A stretch of DNA of 64,000 nt from CAVZQN01 sp963837395 (GTDB taxonomy: Bacteria; Acidobacteriota; HRBIN11; JAKEFK01): assembly GCA_963837395.1 (NCBI GenBank), contig CAWINI010000002.1:496001-560000 (forward strand). The letters run 5' to 3'. This document shows, piece after piece, positions 24,780 through 34,504 of the stretch. The stretch's first letter is position 1. The number at the start of each line of letters is the position of its first letter. The position numbers and the translations under genes were made by a program. The notes under the pieces are model-generated. The model was not told where the DNA came from. It did no database searches and saw only the letters and a program-made list of their open reading frames with translations.

Positions 24780-27293
24780 TTACATTCCAAGCTGACGCCT
24801 CGCTTCTGCAACCTTCGATTTCATACACTCAATCGCTTTTTGATATTGTGGATCACTTCGTACCTTTTCAAAGACCGGATCCCTTTGAACGAATTGATAG
24901 TAGTAATAACCATCATCGCACGCACTCTGCAAATATTTAAAAGCTTGTTCCTTATTTCCTTGCATACAAAAAGCCACAGCTGCAAAATACTCAAAATCTG
25001 AATCTTTCTGGCCCTCATTTATCTGTTCTAAGGTTTCCTGTTTGTTCTCCTCAAGAATTTTTTGCCCTTCTTCAACGCGCCCGGTTTTGATAAGTGCATG
25101 AGCAAATCTTCCCTGCAAAAAATCCCTATTACCTTTCGGAAAATATTCAACGGCTTTCGCATAGTTTCCCGAAGTCGCTTCAATAAGACCCATGAGATCA
25201 AACATCAGTTTGCTATCAGTGACATTAAGTGCCTGTACCGTTTCCATGGCCTGCTTAAACTTACCTTGCGAAATATAGAGTCGGACAAGATAAATGTAAG
25301 GAAAGGTGAGATCAGGCTGCAGCTCAATACTTTTCTTTAACAATGTTTCTGCCTGATCAAAATCTGCAAGAGCATAGCAAATGGTTCCCATTGTGAAGTG
25401 TTCGAATGCATTCGTAGGTTCAAGCTCAAGGGCACTTTTAGAAAAACGGAAAGCTTCCACCAGCTTTCCTTTTTTCAGGTTACCCGATGAAAGACGGCCA
25501 ACAACCATGGCATTGTTCGGATCTAATTCGTAAGCCTTTTGTATAGCCTCCTCCCCTTTTTGAATGAAACCGTAAAAGGTATAAACCTTATAAAGTGTTG
25601 AGTATGCGACGCCTAAATTAGGATCGATGGAGAGCGCTTTGTTGCATGCATTCAACGCTGTATCAAAAGATGCAGTAGGGACGTCATACTGCTTTTGCAT
25701 TGCAAGGCCATCACATAATCCGACATATGCAAGAGCAAAGTTTGGATCCGCTTCGACTGCTTTTTGAAAAAATTGTATTGCGGTGTCATTGGCAGGCTGT
25801 TGATATCGCAAGTAATACTGCCGGCCCTTCAGGTAGTAGTCATATGCTGTGAGGCTTTGTGTTGGAACCTGATCAAGCTTTTTCTTTTCCTCAGGCAGCA
25901 GTTTCGCCTGCAGAGCAGAAGCTATTTTTTGTGCAACATCACTCTGAATCGCAAAAACATCATTCATTTCCCGGTCATAAGTTTCTGCCCAAATGTGATT
26001 GTCAGTTTTCGCATCAATTAACTGCGCAACAATGCGCAGCTTGTCCCCCTGGCGGCGCACGCTGCCTTCAAGCACTGTCGCAACCTTCAAATCACTGCCG
26101 ATTTGTTGGAGACTCTTGTTGCTGCTTTTGTAGCGCATCGATGAAGTGCGGGAAACGACTTTGAGATCTCCAATCTTCGAAAGATTGGTAATGATGTCTT
26201 CGGTTATGCCGTCGCTGAAATATTCATCTTCTTTATCGGCATTCATGTTGCTGAACGGAAGAACTGCAATTGATCTTTCAATTTTTTGAGGAACTGATGC
26301 GGTCTGCTTTTGACGCAGAAAAAAAACTGCAAGAATAATAACGGAAATTGTCAGTAAAGCTACTGCAATTCGCGGCCACACGGATTGCTTTTTTGTGATA
26401 GGAACGGGTTGTGATGGAATTGGAGAAGGTGAAACGAAATCATTTCGCAAGGTGGCGAGGTCATAAGCAAGATCTTTTGCCGAATGATATCTGTCTTCAG
26501 GATTTTTGTTCAGGCATCGAAAAAGGATTCTTTCTAATGGTGGTGGGGTATCAGATTCACGCATTGATGGTCTTGGAGGTTCATCTTTTAGAATTGCAGC
26601 AACCGTTTCCATGAAAGTTTTGCGCAAAAATGGATGTGTTCCCGAAATCATTTCATAGAGGATGCATCCGAAAGAAAAAATATCTGTTCTTGAATCTATC
26701 TTTGATCCGCTGAGCTGTTCAGGCGACATATAAGGAACGGTGCCCATCAGTTTGGTTACTTCTGTTGGCGGAAGCTGTGTGGAAGCTGAGGACATTTGAT
26801 CAACAGCGACTTTTGGATTCCAGTGAACTAATCCAAAATCCAAAATCTTAATTCTGCCATCGGAGCAGAGGAAAATATTTTCCGGCTTTAGATCCCGATG
26901 AATGATTCCTTTCGAATGTGCAGCAGACATTCCTTCAGCGATTGCGACGGAAATTTCAACAACTTGCTTCGACAATAATCGCAAATTTAAAATCTTACTG
27001 CGCAGTGGCTCGCCATCCAGAATTTCAGTTACTGCATACGAAATGCCATTATCATTCCCGAAATCAAAAATCGTCAAAATATTCGGATGTGCGAGAACAG
27101 CCAGGGCTCTTGCCTCCTTTTCAAAGCGTGACAACAAATCATGATCTTCTGCTAATGATTCAGGCATAACTTTGATGGCCACTTCGCGCCCAAGCCGCAA
27201 ATCCTTCGCTCGATAGACCTCGCCCATCCCACCTTTTCCTAATGGTGAAATGATTTTGTAGTGGCCTAGCTGGACACCGGGTTCAAGACGCAT
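24780..27293 (-). CDS. Receptor-type Ser/Thr protein kinase with FlgO-like and TPR domains
   Basis: About 837 residues: Pkn2-type kinase domain (about 1-270; G-x-G-G-M-G-E-V-Y loop, AIKV Lys, HRDLKPENIFL, DFGL, MSPEQL), one membrane segment (about 318-337), a FlgO/TolB-N-like domain (SIAVLPFSNM...FSDGITEDIITNL...LEGSVRRQGDKLRI), then about ten TPRs. The start at 27293 is preferred over 27353, which abuts the divergent gene's start and would add a non-conserved leader. The kinase faces the cytoplasm with TPRs outside. A second protein of identical architecture is at 41803-44337. Confidence 0.9.
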   Translation of the reverse strand: MRLEPGVQLGHYKIISPLGKGGMGEVYRAKDLRLGREVAIKVMPESLAEDHDLLSRFEKEARALAVLAHPNILTIFDFGNDNGISYAVTEILDGEPLRSKILNLRLLSKQVVEISVAIAEGMSAAHSKGIIHRDLKPENIFLCSDGRIKILDFGLVHWNPKVAVDQMSSASTQLPPTEVTKLMGTVPYMSPEQLSGSKIDSRTDIFSFGCILYEMISGTHPFLRKTFMETVAAILKDEPPRPSMRESDTPPPLERILFRCLNKNPEDRYHSAKDLAYDLATLRNDFVSPSPIPSQPVPITKKQSVWPRIAVALLTISVIILAVFFLRQKQTASVPQKIERSIAVLPFSNMNADKEDEYFSDGITEDIITNLSKIGDLKVVSRTSSMRYKSSNKSLQQIGSDLKVATVLEGSVRRQGDKLRIVAQLIDAKTDNHIWAETYDREMNDVFAIQSDVAQKIASALQAKLLPEEKKKLDQVPTQSLTAYDYYLKGRQYYLRYQQPANDTAIQFFQKAVEADPNFALAYVGLCDGLAMQKQYDVPTASFDTALNACNKALSIDPNLGVAYSTLYKVYTFYGFIQKGEEAIQKAYELDPNNAMVVGRLSSGNLKKGKLVEAFRFSKSALELEPTNAFEHFTMGTICYALADFDQAETLLKKSIELQPDLTFPYIYLVRLYISQGKFKQAMETVQALNVTDSKLMFDLMGLIEATSGNYAKAVEYFPKGNRDFLQGRFAHALIKTGRVEEGQKILEENKQETLEQINEGQKDSDFEYFAAVAFCMQGNKEQAFKYLQSACDDGYYYYQFVQRDPVFEKVRSDPQYQKAIECMKSKVAEARRQLGM

Positions 27294-27353
27294 GAAGGTT
27301 CTCTTGGGAGATTCTATCACCGCGCGAACGTATAGTAATGTTAGGAGGTTCAT

Positions 27354-27701
27354 ATGCGTTTTGAAGAATTTTCATTTGGCTCGATCCGGATTGATGGTGT
27401 CACTTATGAGCATGATGTCGTTATCGACCGCGGTGAGGTTAGCAAGCGCAAGAAAAAGCCTTCCAAAAAATTTCGTGAAGAGTACGGGCATACTCCTCTA
27501 TCATTAGAGGAACGAATTCCATGGAAATGTCACCGTTTGATAATTGGAACCGGTACCGGAAGATTGCCTGTAATGAAGGAAGTTCAGCGCGAGGCAAAAC
27601 GCAGAGACATCAAACTGATCATTCTGCCGACAGTTGATGCGATCAAACTCTTGAAAGAAAAACCAGACAATACCAATGCAATCTTGCATGTAACCTGCTG
27701 A
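27354..27701 (+). CDS. Mth938-like (DUF498, NDUFAF3/AAMDC-type) protein
   Basis: A 115-residue protein. FEEFSFGSIRIDGVTYEHDVVI, the central L-I-I-G-T-G-T-G-R-L-P and ILPTVDAIKLLKEKPDNTNAILHVTC match the Mth938-like fold. Its human relatives assist complex I assembly; bacterial roles are not settled. AGGAGGTTCAT precedes the ATG. It is divergent from the kinase gene. Confidence 0.85.
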   Translation: MRFEEFSFGSIRIDGVTYEHDVVIDRGEVSKRKKKPSKKFREEYGHTPLSLEERIPWKCHRLIIGTGTGRLPVMKEVQREAKRRDIKLIILPTVDAIKLLKEKPDNTNAILHVTC

Positions 27702-27702
27702 T

Positions 27703-27735
27703 ATCCCGCATCTCGCATCCCGCATCTCGCATCCC
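27703..27735. repeat. Short tandem repeat, 14-bp unit
   Basis: ATCCCGCATCTCGC occurs 2.4 times in tandem directly after the Mth938-like gene. It looks like one arm of the word-built repeats seen elsewhere, but no complementary arm is present. Confidence 0.7.
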
Positions 27736-27757
27736 AAATAATGTTATCGTTATTGAA

Positions 27758-29560
27758 ATGTCTTCCCAAAAACCGCTCCTGATTTATGACGGCGATTGTG
27801 GATTTTGCAAGTTGTGGATTGCTCGCTGGAAACAACTCACAGCTGACAAAGTCGATTACGAACCGTATCAGGAAGCAGCATCTCGCTTTCCGCAAATTCC
27901 AGAAGATGACTTTCGGAAATCAGTTCAGTTTATTGATACAGATGGAACCATTAGCAAAGGCGCAGAAGCAGTATTCCAAAGTCTTAAATATGCTAACAAA
28001 AAATGGATGCTTTGGTGTTATGAAAATATTCCCGGCTGTGCTGCAATTTCGGAATGGTTTTATCGGGTTGTAGCAAGGCATCGACCTTTTTTCTTTTCAA
28101 TTACCCGATTTTTATGGGGTGAAAATTTAGGGCCGTCCACTTATTCCGTTTCATCATGGATTTTTTTGCGCGCGCTGGCATTGATTTATTTGATTGCATT
28201 TCTTTCACTGGAAGTGCAAATCAAAGGGCTGATCGGAAGTAATGGAATTTTGCCTGCGAAAGCTTTTCTTGATTTCGCACATCAAAGATTAGGCACAGAA
28301 GCGTATACCATCGTTCCTACAATTTTCTGGTTTAAGTCGACCGATTTTTTTCTACAGTTCGTTTGTTGGACTGGAGTTGCATTTTCCATATTCGTTCTAA
28401 TTGGATTTGCTCAGCCCCTGATTCTTTTTCTGCTCTGGATGTTGTATCTCTCGCTCAGTTCTGTTTGCAGGGATTTCCTTTCATTTCAATGGGACGTTCT
28501 TTTACTGGAGACAGGCTTTCTTGCGATCTTTATGAGTCCGCTTCGGATTATTTCAACGCGATTCTCCCGGCCGACTGGTCCAATCTTATTTTTGCAGCGC
28601 TGGCTGCTTTTCCGCCTGATGTTTTCCTCCGGCATTGCCAAGCTGCTCAGCGGCGATCCAACCTGGCGTAACCTGACTGCGTTGAACTTTCATTATGAAA
28701 CTCAACCGTTACCAACCTGGATAGGCTGGTATTTCTATCATCTTCCACAGTCATTTCAGAAAGCTTCGGTTGTTGTAATGTTTGTCATTGAAGTATTTCT
28801 TCCGTTTCTAATTTTTGCTCCACGTCGTCCTCGTATTTTTTGTTTCTTTGGAATGGTTGCGCTTCAAATTCTGATTCTTTTAACTGGCAATTACGCTTTC
28901 TTCAACCTTCTTACTATCGGACTTTGTCTCTTTCTATTAGATGACGCATTTTTTTCAGCGAAGTTGCGTGAAAAAATTAAGATGGCAAAACTGCATTGGC
29001 CCAGATTAGTCATCATTCCAGTATTCATATTGTTGTTGGTTTCTTCAGTGATACAAATGTCGATTACTTTACGTTCTGATGTGATCCCTTATTCAATGCT
29101 GGGATGGTTTGAATATGTTGAACCGTTCAGGACAATCAACCGCTACGGTTTATTTGCTGTCATGACTACGTCACGTCCGGAAATTATTGTTGAAGGAAGT
29201 GATGATCAAATCGATTGGAAAGCATACGAATTTAAATACAAACCTGGAGATTTAAAGCGGAAGCCTTCATTTGTTGAACCGCATCAGCCACGTTTGGATT
29301 GGCAAATGTGGTTTGCAGCTCTGGGAAATTATCAGCAGAATCCATGGTTCATTTCGTTTTGTCAGCGATTGCTTGAAGGCTCTCCGGACGTTTTATCATT
29401 GCTTGCAAAAAATCCATTTCCAACAAAACCACCAAAATATTTACGTGCGAATGTATATCAATATCATTTCACCGATTTGAAAACGAAATCTCAGCAAGGT
29501 TTATGGTGGAAACGCGACATCGAAGGGACGTATTGTCCGGTGTTGTGGCTGCAACATTAA
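27758..29560 (+). CDS. Fusion of DCC (DUF393) thiol-disulfide domain and lipase maturation factor
   Basis: A 600-residue protein. The N-terminal DCC domain (about 1-115) has LIYDGDCGFCKLWIARW, the D-x-x-C-x-x-C motif of thioredoxin-like DUF393 proteins. The remainder is a lipase maturation factor (LMF1/2-like) membrane protein with many helices and the C-terminal signature FRTINRYGLFAVMTTSRPEIIVEG...FKYKPGD...PRLDWQMWFAALG. LMF proteins help fold secreted lipases in animals. In bacteria a redox-assisted folding role for exported proteins is plausible but inferred. Confidence 0.87.
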   Translation: MSSQKPLLIYDGDCGFCKLWIARWKQLTADKVDYEPYQEAASRFPQIPEDDFRKSVQFIDTDGTISKGAEAVFQSLKYANKKWMLWCYENIPGCAAISEWFYRVVARHRPFFFSITRFLWGENLGPSTYSVSSWIFLRALALIYLIAFLSLEVQIKGLIGSNGILPAKAFLDFAHQRLGTEAYTIVPTIFWFKSTDFFLQFVCWTGVAFSIFVLIGFAQPLILFLLWMLYLSLSSVCRDFLSFQWDVLLLETGFLAIFMSPLRIISTRFSRPTGPILFLQRWLLFRLMFSSGIAKLLSGDPTWRNLTALNFHYETQPLPTWIGWYFYHLPQSFQKASVVVMFVIEVFLPFLIFAPRRPRIFCFFGMVALQILILLTGNYAFFNLLTIGLCLFLLDDAFFSAKLREKIKMAKLHWPRLVIIPVFILLLVSSVIQMSITLRSDVIPYSMLGWFEYVEPFRTINRYGLFAVMTTSRPEIIVEGSDDQIDWKAYEFKYKPGDLKRKPSFVEPHQPRLDWQMWFAALGNYQQNPWFISFCQRLLEGSPDVLSLLAKNPFPTKPPKYLRANVYQYHFTDLKTKSQQGLWWKRDIEGTYCPVLWLQH

Positions 29561-29620
29561 ATTGTCGATGGTTGCTTGCAGGCGAAATTCATATATTTTC
29601 TATTTTTGAAGGAGTGAATT

Positions 29621-30361
29621 ATGAAAATCGCAATTGCAGGTGCGACCGGAAGAATCGGTCATCATATCGTGGAGGAACTTAAAAAGCGCGGACAAAATAC
29701 TGTTGCAATATCGCGCTCTAACGGGATCGATATCATCACAGGCGAAGGCCTCAAGGATGCACTCGCAGGAGTGGAATGCATCATTGATGCGGCAAGTGGT
29801 CCATCGCCTGATCAAGAGTCGGCCACAAAATTTTTCACTACTGCCGCTCGAAATTTGCAAGAAGTTGGGGCGCAAGCCGGAGTGAAGCGGATCATTGTAG
29901 TGTCGATCATAGGAATCGACAGGTTTACTGCCGGATATATGGTGGCCAAAATTGCTCACGAAAAGGCGAGTCTAGCCGGACGAGTTTCAGCAAGCATAGT
30001 GCGTGCAGCCCAGTTCCATGAGTTTGTATCGCAGATGTTGGAATGGGGAAGAAAAGACAATGTGAGTTATGTTCCAAAAATGCGCACACAGCTGGTTGCC
30101 GCCAGAACCGTTGCTGAATTACTTGCCGACATTGCTACCGGCAAAAAATCGATTACACCATCAGCTGATACAGCGTACTTAGAAATCGCAGGTCCAAAAA
30201 TGGAAAATCTTGTAGATGCGGCGAAAAGATTAATTGCCCGGCGCGGTGATCAAATCCAAATCGAAGGCGTCAGCAATCCGGAAGATCCCGACCGCGTTCT
30301 TTATGAAACGGATGGATTGTTGCCCGGACGAAATGCAATCCTTGCAGGACCCTACTTTTGA
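29621..30361 (+). CDS. NAD(P)-binding atypical SDR/NmrA-like protein
   Basis: A 246-residue Rossmann-fold protein. IAIAGATGRIGHHIVEEL is the G-x-x-G-x-x-G dinucleotide motif. VKRIIVVSIIGID and the downstream AKIAHEKASL/RAAQFHEFV stretches match atypical SDR proteins (NAD(P)H-binding, complex I NDUFA9/NmrA-like). Catalytic Tyr-Lys is not clear. AAGGAGTGAATT supplies a strong ribosome-binding site. Substrate unknown. Confidence 0.82.
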   Translation: MKIAIAGATGRIGHHIVEELKKRGQNTVAISRSNGIDIITGEGLKDALAGVECIIDAASGPSPDQESATKFFTTAARNLQEVGAQAGVKRIIVVSIIGIDRFTAGYMVAKIAHEKASLAGRVSASIVRAAQFHEFVSQMLEWGRKDNVSYVPKMRTQLVAARTVAELLADIATGKKSITPSADTAYLEIAGPKMENLVDAAKRLIARRGDQIQIEGVSNPEDPDRVLYETDGLLPGRNAILAGPYF

Positions 30362-30410
30362 TGAATGGCTAAACTCAGACGACTTCCGCCAAACATCCGA
30401 ACTGTGATAA

Positions 30411-32911
30411 TTATTGATTTCCTGGCAAACTGATCTTTACTTGAGTGCCATTTCCGAATCCTTCAAAACGAAGGGAGTAAACTCCTTCTCTTAATTGTTG
30501 GCTGGTTAGTTTTACAAGATTCCTGTCTGCCGAATTGTCTGCAGTTGCAAGAACATGTCCGCTTTCATCAACTAATTGCGCCTTCAAATTATTTCCATGT
30601 AAAATTTGAATCGGAATTTCCATCGCAGATCGGCCGTCATAATAGAAATAGTAATTTTCAACTGGCACCTTAAACTTTGTCCGATATCCTGGATCTATAG
30701 TGACGGTTTCTCCCGGTGACAGTGGAACAGCATTGCACATGATGCAATCTTTAATCAGTTGCCACTTATCTCTTGGCCCTGCGCGATAACAATCGGTATC
30801 AAAACTAAAGTAATACGAAACCTGCATATCGTAATCCAGAATTTGTCCCGGAAAGGCAGGTAAAACTTCAATCGCAAAATCTGGAGAATTGTACGCTCCT
30901 TCAACAGTTAGATATGAATAATTTGTGAACGAATTTACAACTGAACCAGCAGAATAAATTTTCACATTCACATTGTTTGTGAAGTTAAAGGCATATCCGG
31001 AATGCACACACCTGCCTCCAAATGGATTTTGAACATTGGGTGGTGTAATTTTGAAATAATCTACATCATCAAAAGGAAAAATATTCAAATCGGTCACATT
31101 CATTTTTGGATAGCGTTCAGTTGACCATCTAGTTTTTCCGATATCAAAAAAGGTGCCGGTTCCTAACTGTGTTGCACCGTTTAAAATGTTGTTGTTATCC
31201 GGAGATGCTGGATTCAGATTGCCCCCTTTAGTATCAAAACGGTCCGGAGTTTTCGGCTGCGTATACGGACAAAGTCCGACCGCACACCACGCTTTTATTG
31301 CCTGGCCTACTTCCTGGGAATTCGGCCAAAGAGATCTTCCGCTGCATGTATTGTCCCTTCGCGCGCAGCTTTATAGTCTGAACTGGAGTTCAGATAACTT
31401 ACCAGTGTGCGATATGCAATTCTACGTGCTTTCTCAATTCCAATCCCTGTGATCGAGTATTGAAAGTTCTTTTCGTTAGTTCCTGTTTCACCATCCGTGA
31501 TCAGATAAAACCAACGGTCTCATAACATTTCCATTTGCGTGAGGATCAATCGGCGCAGTACTCTGCCAATTTGAGCCTTTATAGTAGTCGGGATTATTGA
31601 AAGCTTTAGGGTTTTTAAAATCTCTACAAATAGCTGATCCTGCGCAACCTTTATCATCACCAATTACCCAATCAGGATTTCTATTTTGTTCTTCCCATCG
31701 TTCAACGACCTGACCAAAGATGTCTGAGACAGCTTCATTAAGAGCACCGGATTCTTTGGTTATATCGTATCCAAGATTGGCGGTGCTTTCGATCAAACTA
31801 TGACCGAACTCGTGTCCTACAATATCAATCGTGTTGTAATCGTCAGTGTCAGCATTGGTGCTTCCGAAGCCGATATTGATGAATCCGCTTCCACCTGAAG
31901 CATTATCCGGAGATAAAACACCATTCACCGAAAGGTTCGGATTGTTGTTAATAGTCATGTCGCTATTTTTGTTGTCATAACTATTTCTGTTATGCACAAG
32001 CCGGAAGTAATCATAAACAATATCTAAAGACCAATAAGAGGTAACCATCGATCGGTTGTTACCATTCCAATTGTTGTCATCATCATTGACATCAACCGCA
32101 TTATTTGCGGTGTCAAGCAAAACGGCATTAAGCTTATTGCCGTTACAATCATTGATTAGATAAAAACGGCCGCCGGTGTTTTTGGTATTGAAGTTTTGAT
32201 TGCCACGAAATGTCGTATTGCCGCGGCCTGCAGCACAATTTCCAAACAATGGAATTTCTTTTAGTACTGAGCCATCGGACGCCTTTATGTAAATCTGCTT
32301 GGAATGATCCAAAGGTATTACATATGCTTTAAACATCCAGGATAATTCCCATTGTTCCGAATTCGTGTTTTGTTTTTTTGCAAAAACCAGTGTGCCTTTA
32401 GGCCGGTAATCAGTTGGACCGGTTGTTTGATTGCCTTTTGAAAATCATTTTGCAGATCATCTTCCCTCAAATATCTTCCTGATGGAATCCGTTTCACCAA
32501 AACATTGAGTGCATCTTTTTCTGAAATCGAAGGTTCTACTTTTTGTGGTGCAAAATTCATTGCAAGAGTCCCGTTTGCTGTTAAAGCACGATTATTTTTG
32601 GCATGTACCAGGAATTCTGCATCTTCTATGGGAATGTTTTTGAAAAATTGTTTGTAACGGTAGTGAATCATTCCCAAATCATCTTTTTGTTCTGAAACAA
32701 TAACGAGATCATTGCCCGGAGCAATCTGAAACATGTTTCCATATTGCTTAAACAATGTTTTTGGATCGATGTTGCTTTCTTTTTTGAATGTGACCCACCC
32801 TGGTGTAAGGCTTGGTTCTGTTATATCCCAGATATTTTTAGTTCGTTTGCAAGCAGGTAAGAGGCAAATTGTGACAAGTAAAAAGATTAATGCAGATTTT
32901 TTATAAGGCAT
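30411..32911 (-). CDS. M4 (thermolysin/vibriolysin-type) metallopeptidase lipoprotein, three frameshifts
   Basis: Starts MPYKKSALIFLLVTICLLPAC with a lipobox and GGAGGG before the ATG. A propeptide (FTP/PepSY-like, to about 32420) precedes the catalytic domain with Zn motif HEFGHSLIE and GALNEAVSDIFG. The C-terminal M4 part continues as RWFYLITDGETGTNEKN, ARRIAYRTLVSYLNSSSDYKAAREG and NSQEVGQAIKAWCAVGLCPY. A beta-rich tail ends at 30411. Reading needs frame changes near 32415 (one base lost), 31521 (one C gained) and 31322 (one C lost in GGCCCG). Repaired length about 833 residues. Either a decayed gene or a sequencing-error hotspot. Confidence 0.8.
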
Positions 32912-33131
32912 AGCATCCCTCCAGCTTAACGAGGTGATGCCTTTTGTGGACCTGGATGATCCAGCGATCGGCGTCATCTCAAATAGTTATGCGAATGACT
33001 TCCCCAATCCGGTCGCTGATCTATAATTTACAGATTCATAAAAGCACAGTCATCCTCGACTGTCAAAGGTTTCTCGTTCTAGTTTTGCCACTGGAAACAA
33101 CTGATGAATTCCCATATAATTCAAAAGCTTC

Positions 33132-33203
33132 GGGCGGTTAGTTCAGTGGGAGAACACTGCCCTTACAAGGCAGGGGTCATAGGTTCAAATCCTATACCGC
33201 CCA
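33132..33203 (+). tRNA. tRNA-Val (anticodon TAC)
   Basis: A 72-nt cloverleaf: acceptor GGGCGGT/ACCGCCC, D arm around TTAGTTCAGTGGGAGAA, anticodon arm CTGCCCTTACAAGGCAG with TAC at the centre, T arm with GGTTCAAATCC. Discriminator A; CCA is not encoded. Confidence 0.95.
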
Positions 33204-33210
33204 TTTGTGA

Positions 33211-33282
33211 AGAGAGGATAGAGGATTGAAGATAGAGAATTGATCTGGTTTCTATTCTCAATCTTCTATCTTCAATTCTCAA
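33211..33282. repeat. Word-built inverted repeat between the two tRNA genes
   Basis: GAGAGGATAGAGGATTGAAG and ATAGAGAATTGA on the left are mirrored by TCTATTCTCAATCTTCTATC and TTCAATTCTCAAG. It forms a long hairpin in the tRNA-Val/tRNA-Asp spacer, where it might affect processing. Confidence 0.65.
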
Positions 33283-33291
33283 GTTTTTTAC

Positions 33292-33365
<74 letters not shown>

Positions 33366-33375
33366 TTTTACTTTT

Positions 33376-33410
33376 GGGCTGATCAGTTGAAAAACTGCTC
33401 AGCCCATTTT
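33376..33410 (+). terminator. Rho-independent terminator after the tRNA genes
   Basis: GGGCTGATCAGTT-GAAA-AACTGCTCAGCCC, one mismatch, followed by ATTTTC. Its place eleven bases after tRNA-Asp fits termination of the tRNA transcript. The following 150 bases up to YwbE show no gene. Confidence 0.8.
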
Positions 33411-33560
33411 CATTTAGCAATCATCGCAGCTTTTCCAGTTTTTCTTCACCTGGGTAAGTCCAAAACATCTAATCCTGCGCGTCCGGTATCTCTGCTTTCA
33501 TAGGAAGTTTCATCAAGCCTGTTAATATACTAAGAGTAAGCTTGGAAGGGATAAGATCGA

Positions 33561-33737
33561 ATGAACATTAAACCGGGCGACGTAGTGATGATCGTTTTAA
33601 AGCAAGATCAGCGCTCAGGTAAATTGACTAAAGGAGTTGTCAAAGACATTCTAACGCGTTCACCAAATCATCCACACGGCATCAAAGTTCGGCTGGAAGA
33701 TGGACAAGTGGGACGTGTCAAACAAATCGTCGGATAA
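33561..33737 (+). CDS. YwbE-family (DUF2196) small protein
   Basis: A 58-residue protein. IKPGDVVMIVLKQDQRSGKL, GVVKDILTRSPNHPHGIKVRLE and DGQVGRVKQIV match the Bacillus YwbE family almost across its whole length. GGAAGGGAT precedes the ATG. Function unknown; a KOW-like nucleic-acid-binding beta fold is a reasonable guess from the charge and Gly pattern. Confidence 0.9.
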   Translation: MNIKPGDVVMIVLKQDQRSGKLTKGVVKDILTRSPNHPHGIKVRLEDGQVGRVKQIVG

Positions 33738-33829
33738 ATTCTTTCTTCCATCCTTCACTAACCTTTTTTTCAATCTGCTAGAAGAGTGAAGCTAGAAGAT
33801 TGCACAGGCGATGAGATTAAACGCAACTG

Positions 33830-33979
33830 CTACATTCGGCATTCTGGATGATCACAGGTGTAGGTGAGTTCGGTTAGATCCTTAGCGTCTTTACAATATT
33901 CGCTGCAATATTTGTCTTTTCCTGAAACACTGCAACTACATGCCGGATAGCCACACTTTTTAGCTCTTTCCTCTGCCAT
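33830..33979 (-). CDS. Bacterial metallothionein-like small protein
   Basis: A 49-residue protein with seven cysteines and one His in the C-terminus. Residues 9-29 read C-G-Y-P-A-C-S-C-S-V plus a KDKYCSEYC block, followed by KDAKDLTEL and C-D-H-P-E-C. This matches the pattern of bacterial SmtA/BmtA metallothioneins (C-x4-C-x-C ... Y-C-S-x-x-C ... C-x-H-x-x-C), which bind Zn2+/Cd2+ in a small cluster. No strong Shine-Dalgarno is seen. The gene is convergent with ywbE; a CAATCT-CTAG stem (33773-33803) lies between them. Its start lies about 6 bases from the broken end of a HigB remnant. Confidence 0.8.
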   Translation of the reverse strand: MAEERAKKCGYPACSCSVSGKDKYCSEYCKDAKDLTELTYTCDHPECRM

Positions 33980-33985
33980 AGTAGT

Positions 33986-34111
33986 CAGCTGGAGCGTTTG
34001 AAAGGAGACCGCGCTGGAGAATATAGCATTCGAATCAATGATCGATATCGAATTTGTTTTCGATGGGAGTTAAATCATGCCTATGAAGTCGAAATCACGG
34101 ACTATAACTGA
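33986..34111 (+). pseudogene. Truncated higB toxin remnant (C-terminal third)
   Basis: The frame reads QLERLKGDRAGEYSIRINDRYRICFRW, then E-L-N-H-A-YEVEITDYN and a TGA. This aligns with the HigB encoded at 17795 (RLHKLKEDREGQYSISVNDQWRICFRF...VELTDYH). The N-terminal two thirds are absent; upstream sequence in this frame is unrelated and stops. It overlaps the start of the following higA by 35 bases, as in toxin-first pairs. Toxin activity is not expected. Confidence 0.8.
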
Positions 34112-34445
34112 TCATTTTTCTAAGACAAGCATCAATCGCCGGCTTCCGAAATATCGTCCCCCTACCCATCCAGGCGAAATGCTTTTGGAAGGGTTTCTAA
34201 GGCCGTTGGGAATCAGTCAATCAGCATTTGCTATTCAGTTAGGAGTTTCATTTCCTAGATTAAATGAGATAGTCCGGGGCAAACGTTCCATAACTCCAGA
34301 TACTTCACTGCGTCTCGCTCGTGTGCTTGGAACATCACCAGAGTTCTGGCTTGGCTTACAACAAGATTGGGATCTATGGCATGCACAGCGCAGCCGGAAG
34401 GCAGCAGAAATCCGGCGCTTACGGCCGTTAAGTCGATCGGCTTAG
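34077..34445 (+). CDS. HigA-type antitoxin, orphaned
   Basis: About 122 residues (or 120 from the second ATG). PPTHPGEMLLEGFLRPLGISQSAFAIQLGVSFPRLNEIVRGKRSITPDTSLRLARVLGTSPEFWLGLQ is a full HigA-type HTH. The cognate toxin upstream is truncated, so this is a solitary antitoxin that may still repress its own promoter or cross-neutralise other HigB toxins. Confidence 0.88.
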   Translation: MPMKSKSRTITDHFSKTSINRRLPKYRPPTHPGEMLLEGFLRPLGISQSAFAIQLGVSFPRLNEIVRGKRSITPDTSLRLARVLGTSPEFWLGLQQDWDLWHAQRSRKAAEIRRLRPLSRSA

Positions 34446-34504
34446 TTTAAGGTTAGGAACGTTTCTTAGCTTCGATCATGTTAAAATGATCGAAAGTACT
34501 ATTT

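Noticed and set aside
33773..33803. Intrinsic terminator between ywbE and the metallothionein-like gene
   Set aside because: The CAATCT-CTAG stem has no T-run on the downstream side in either direction.
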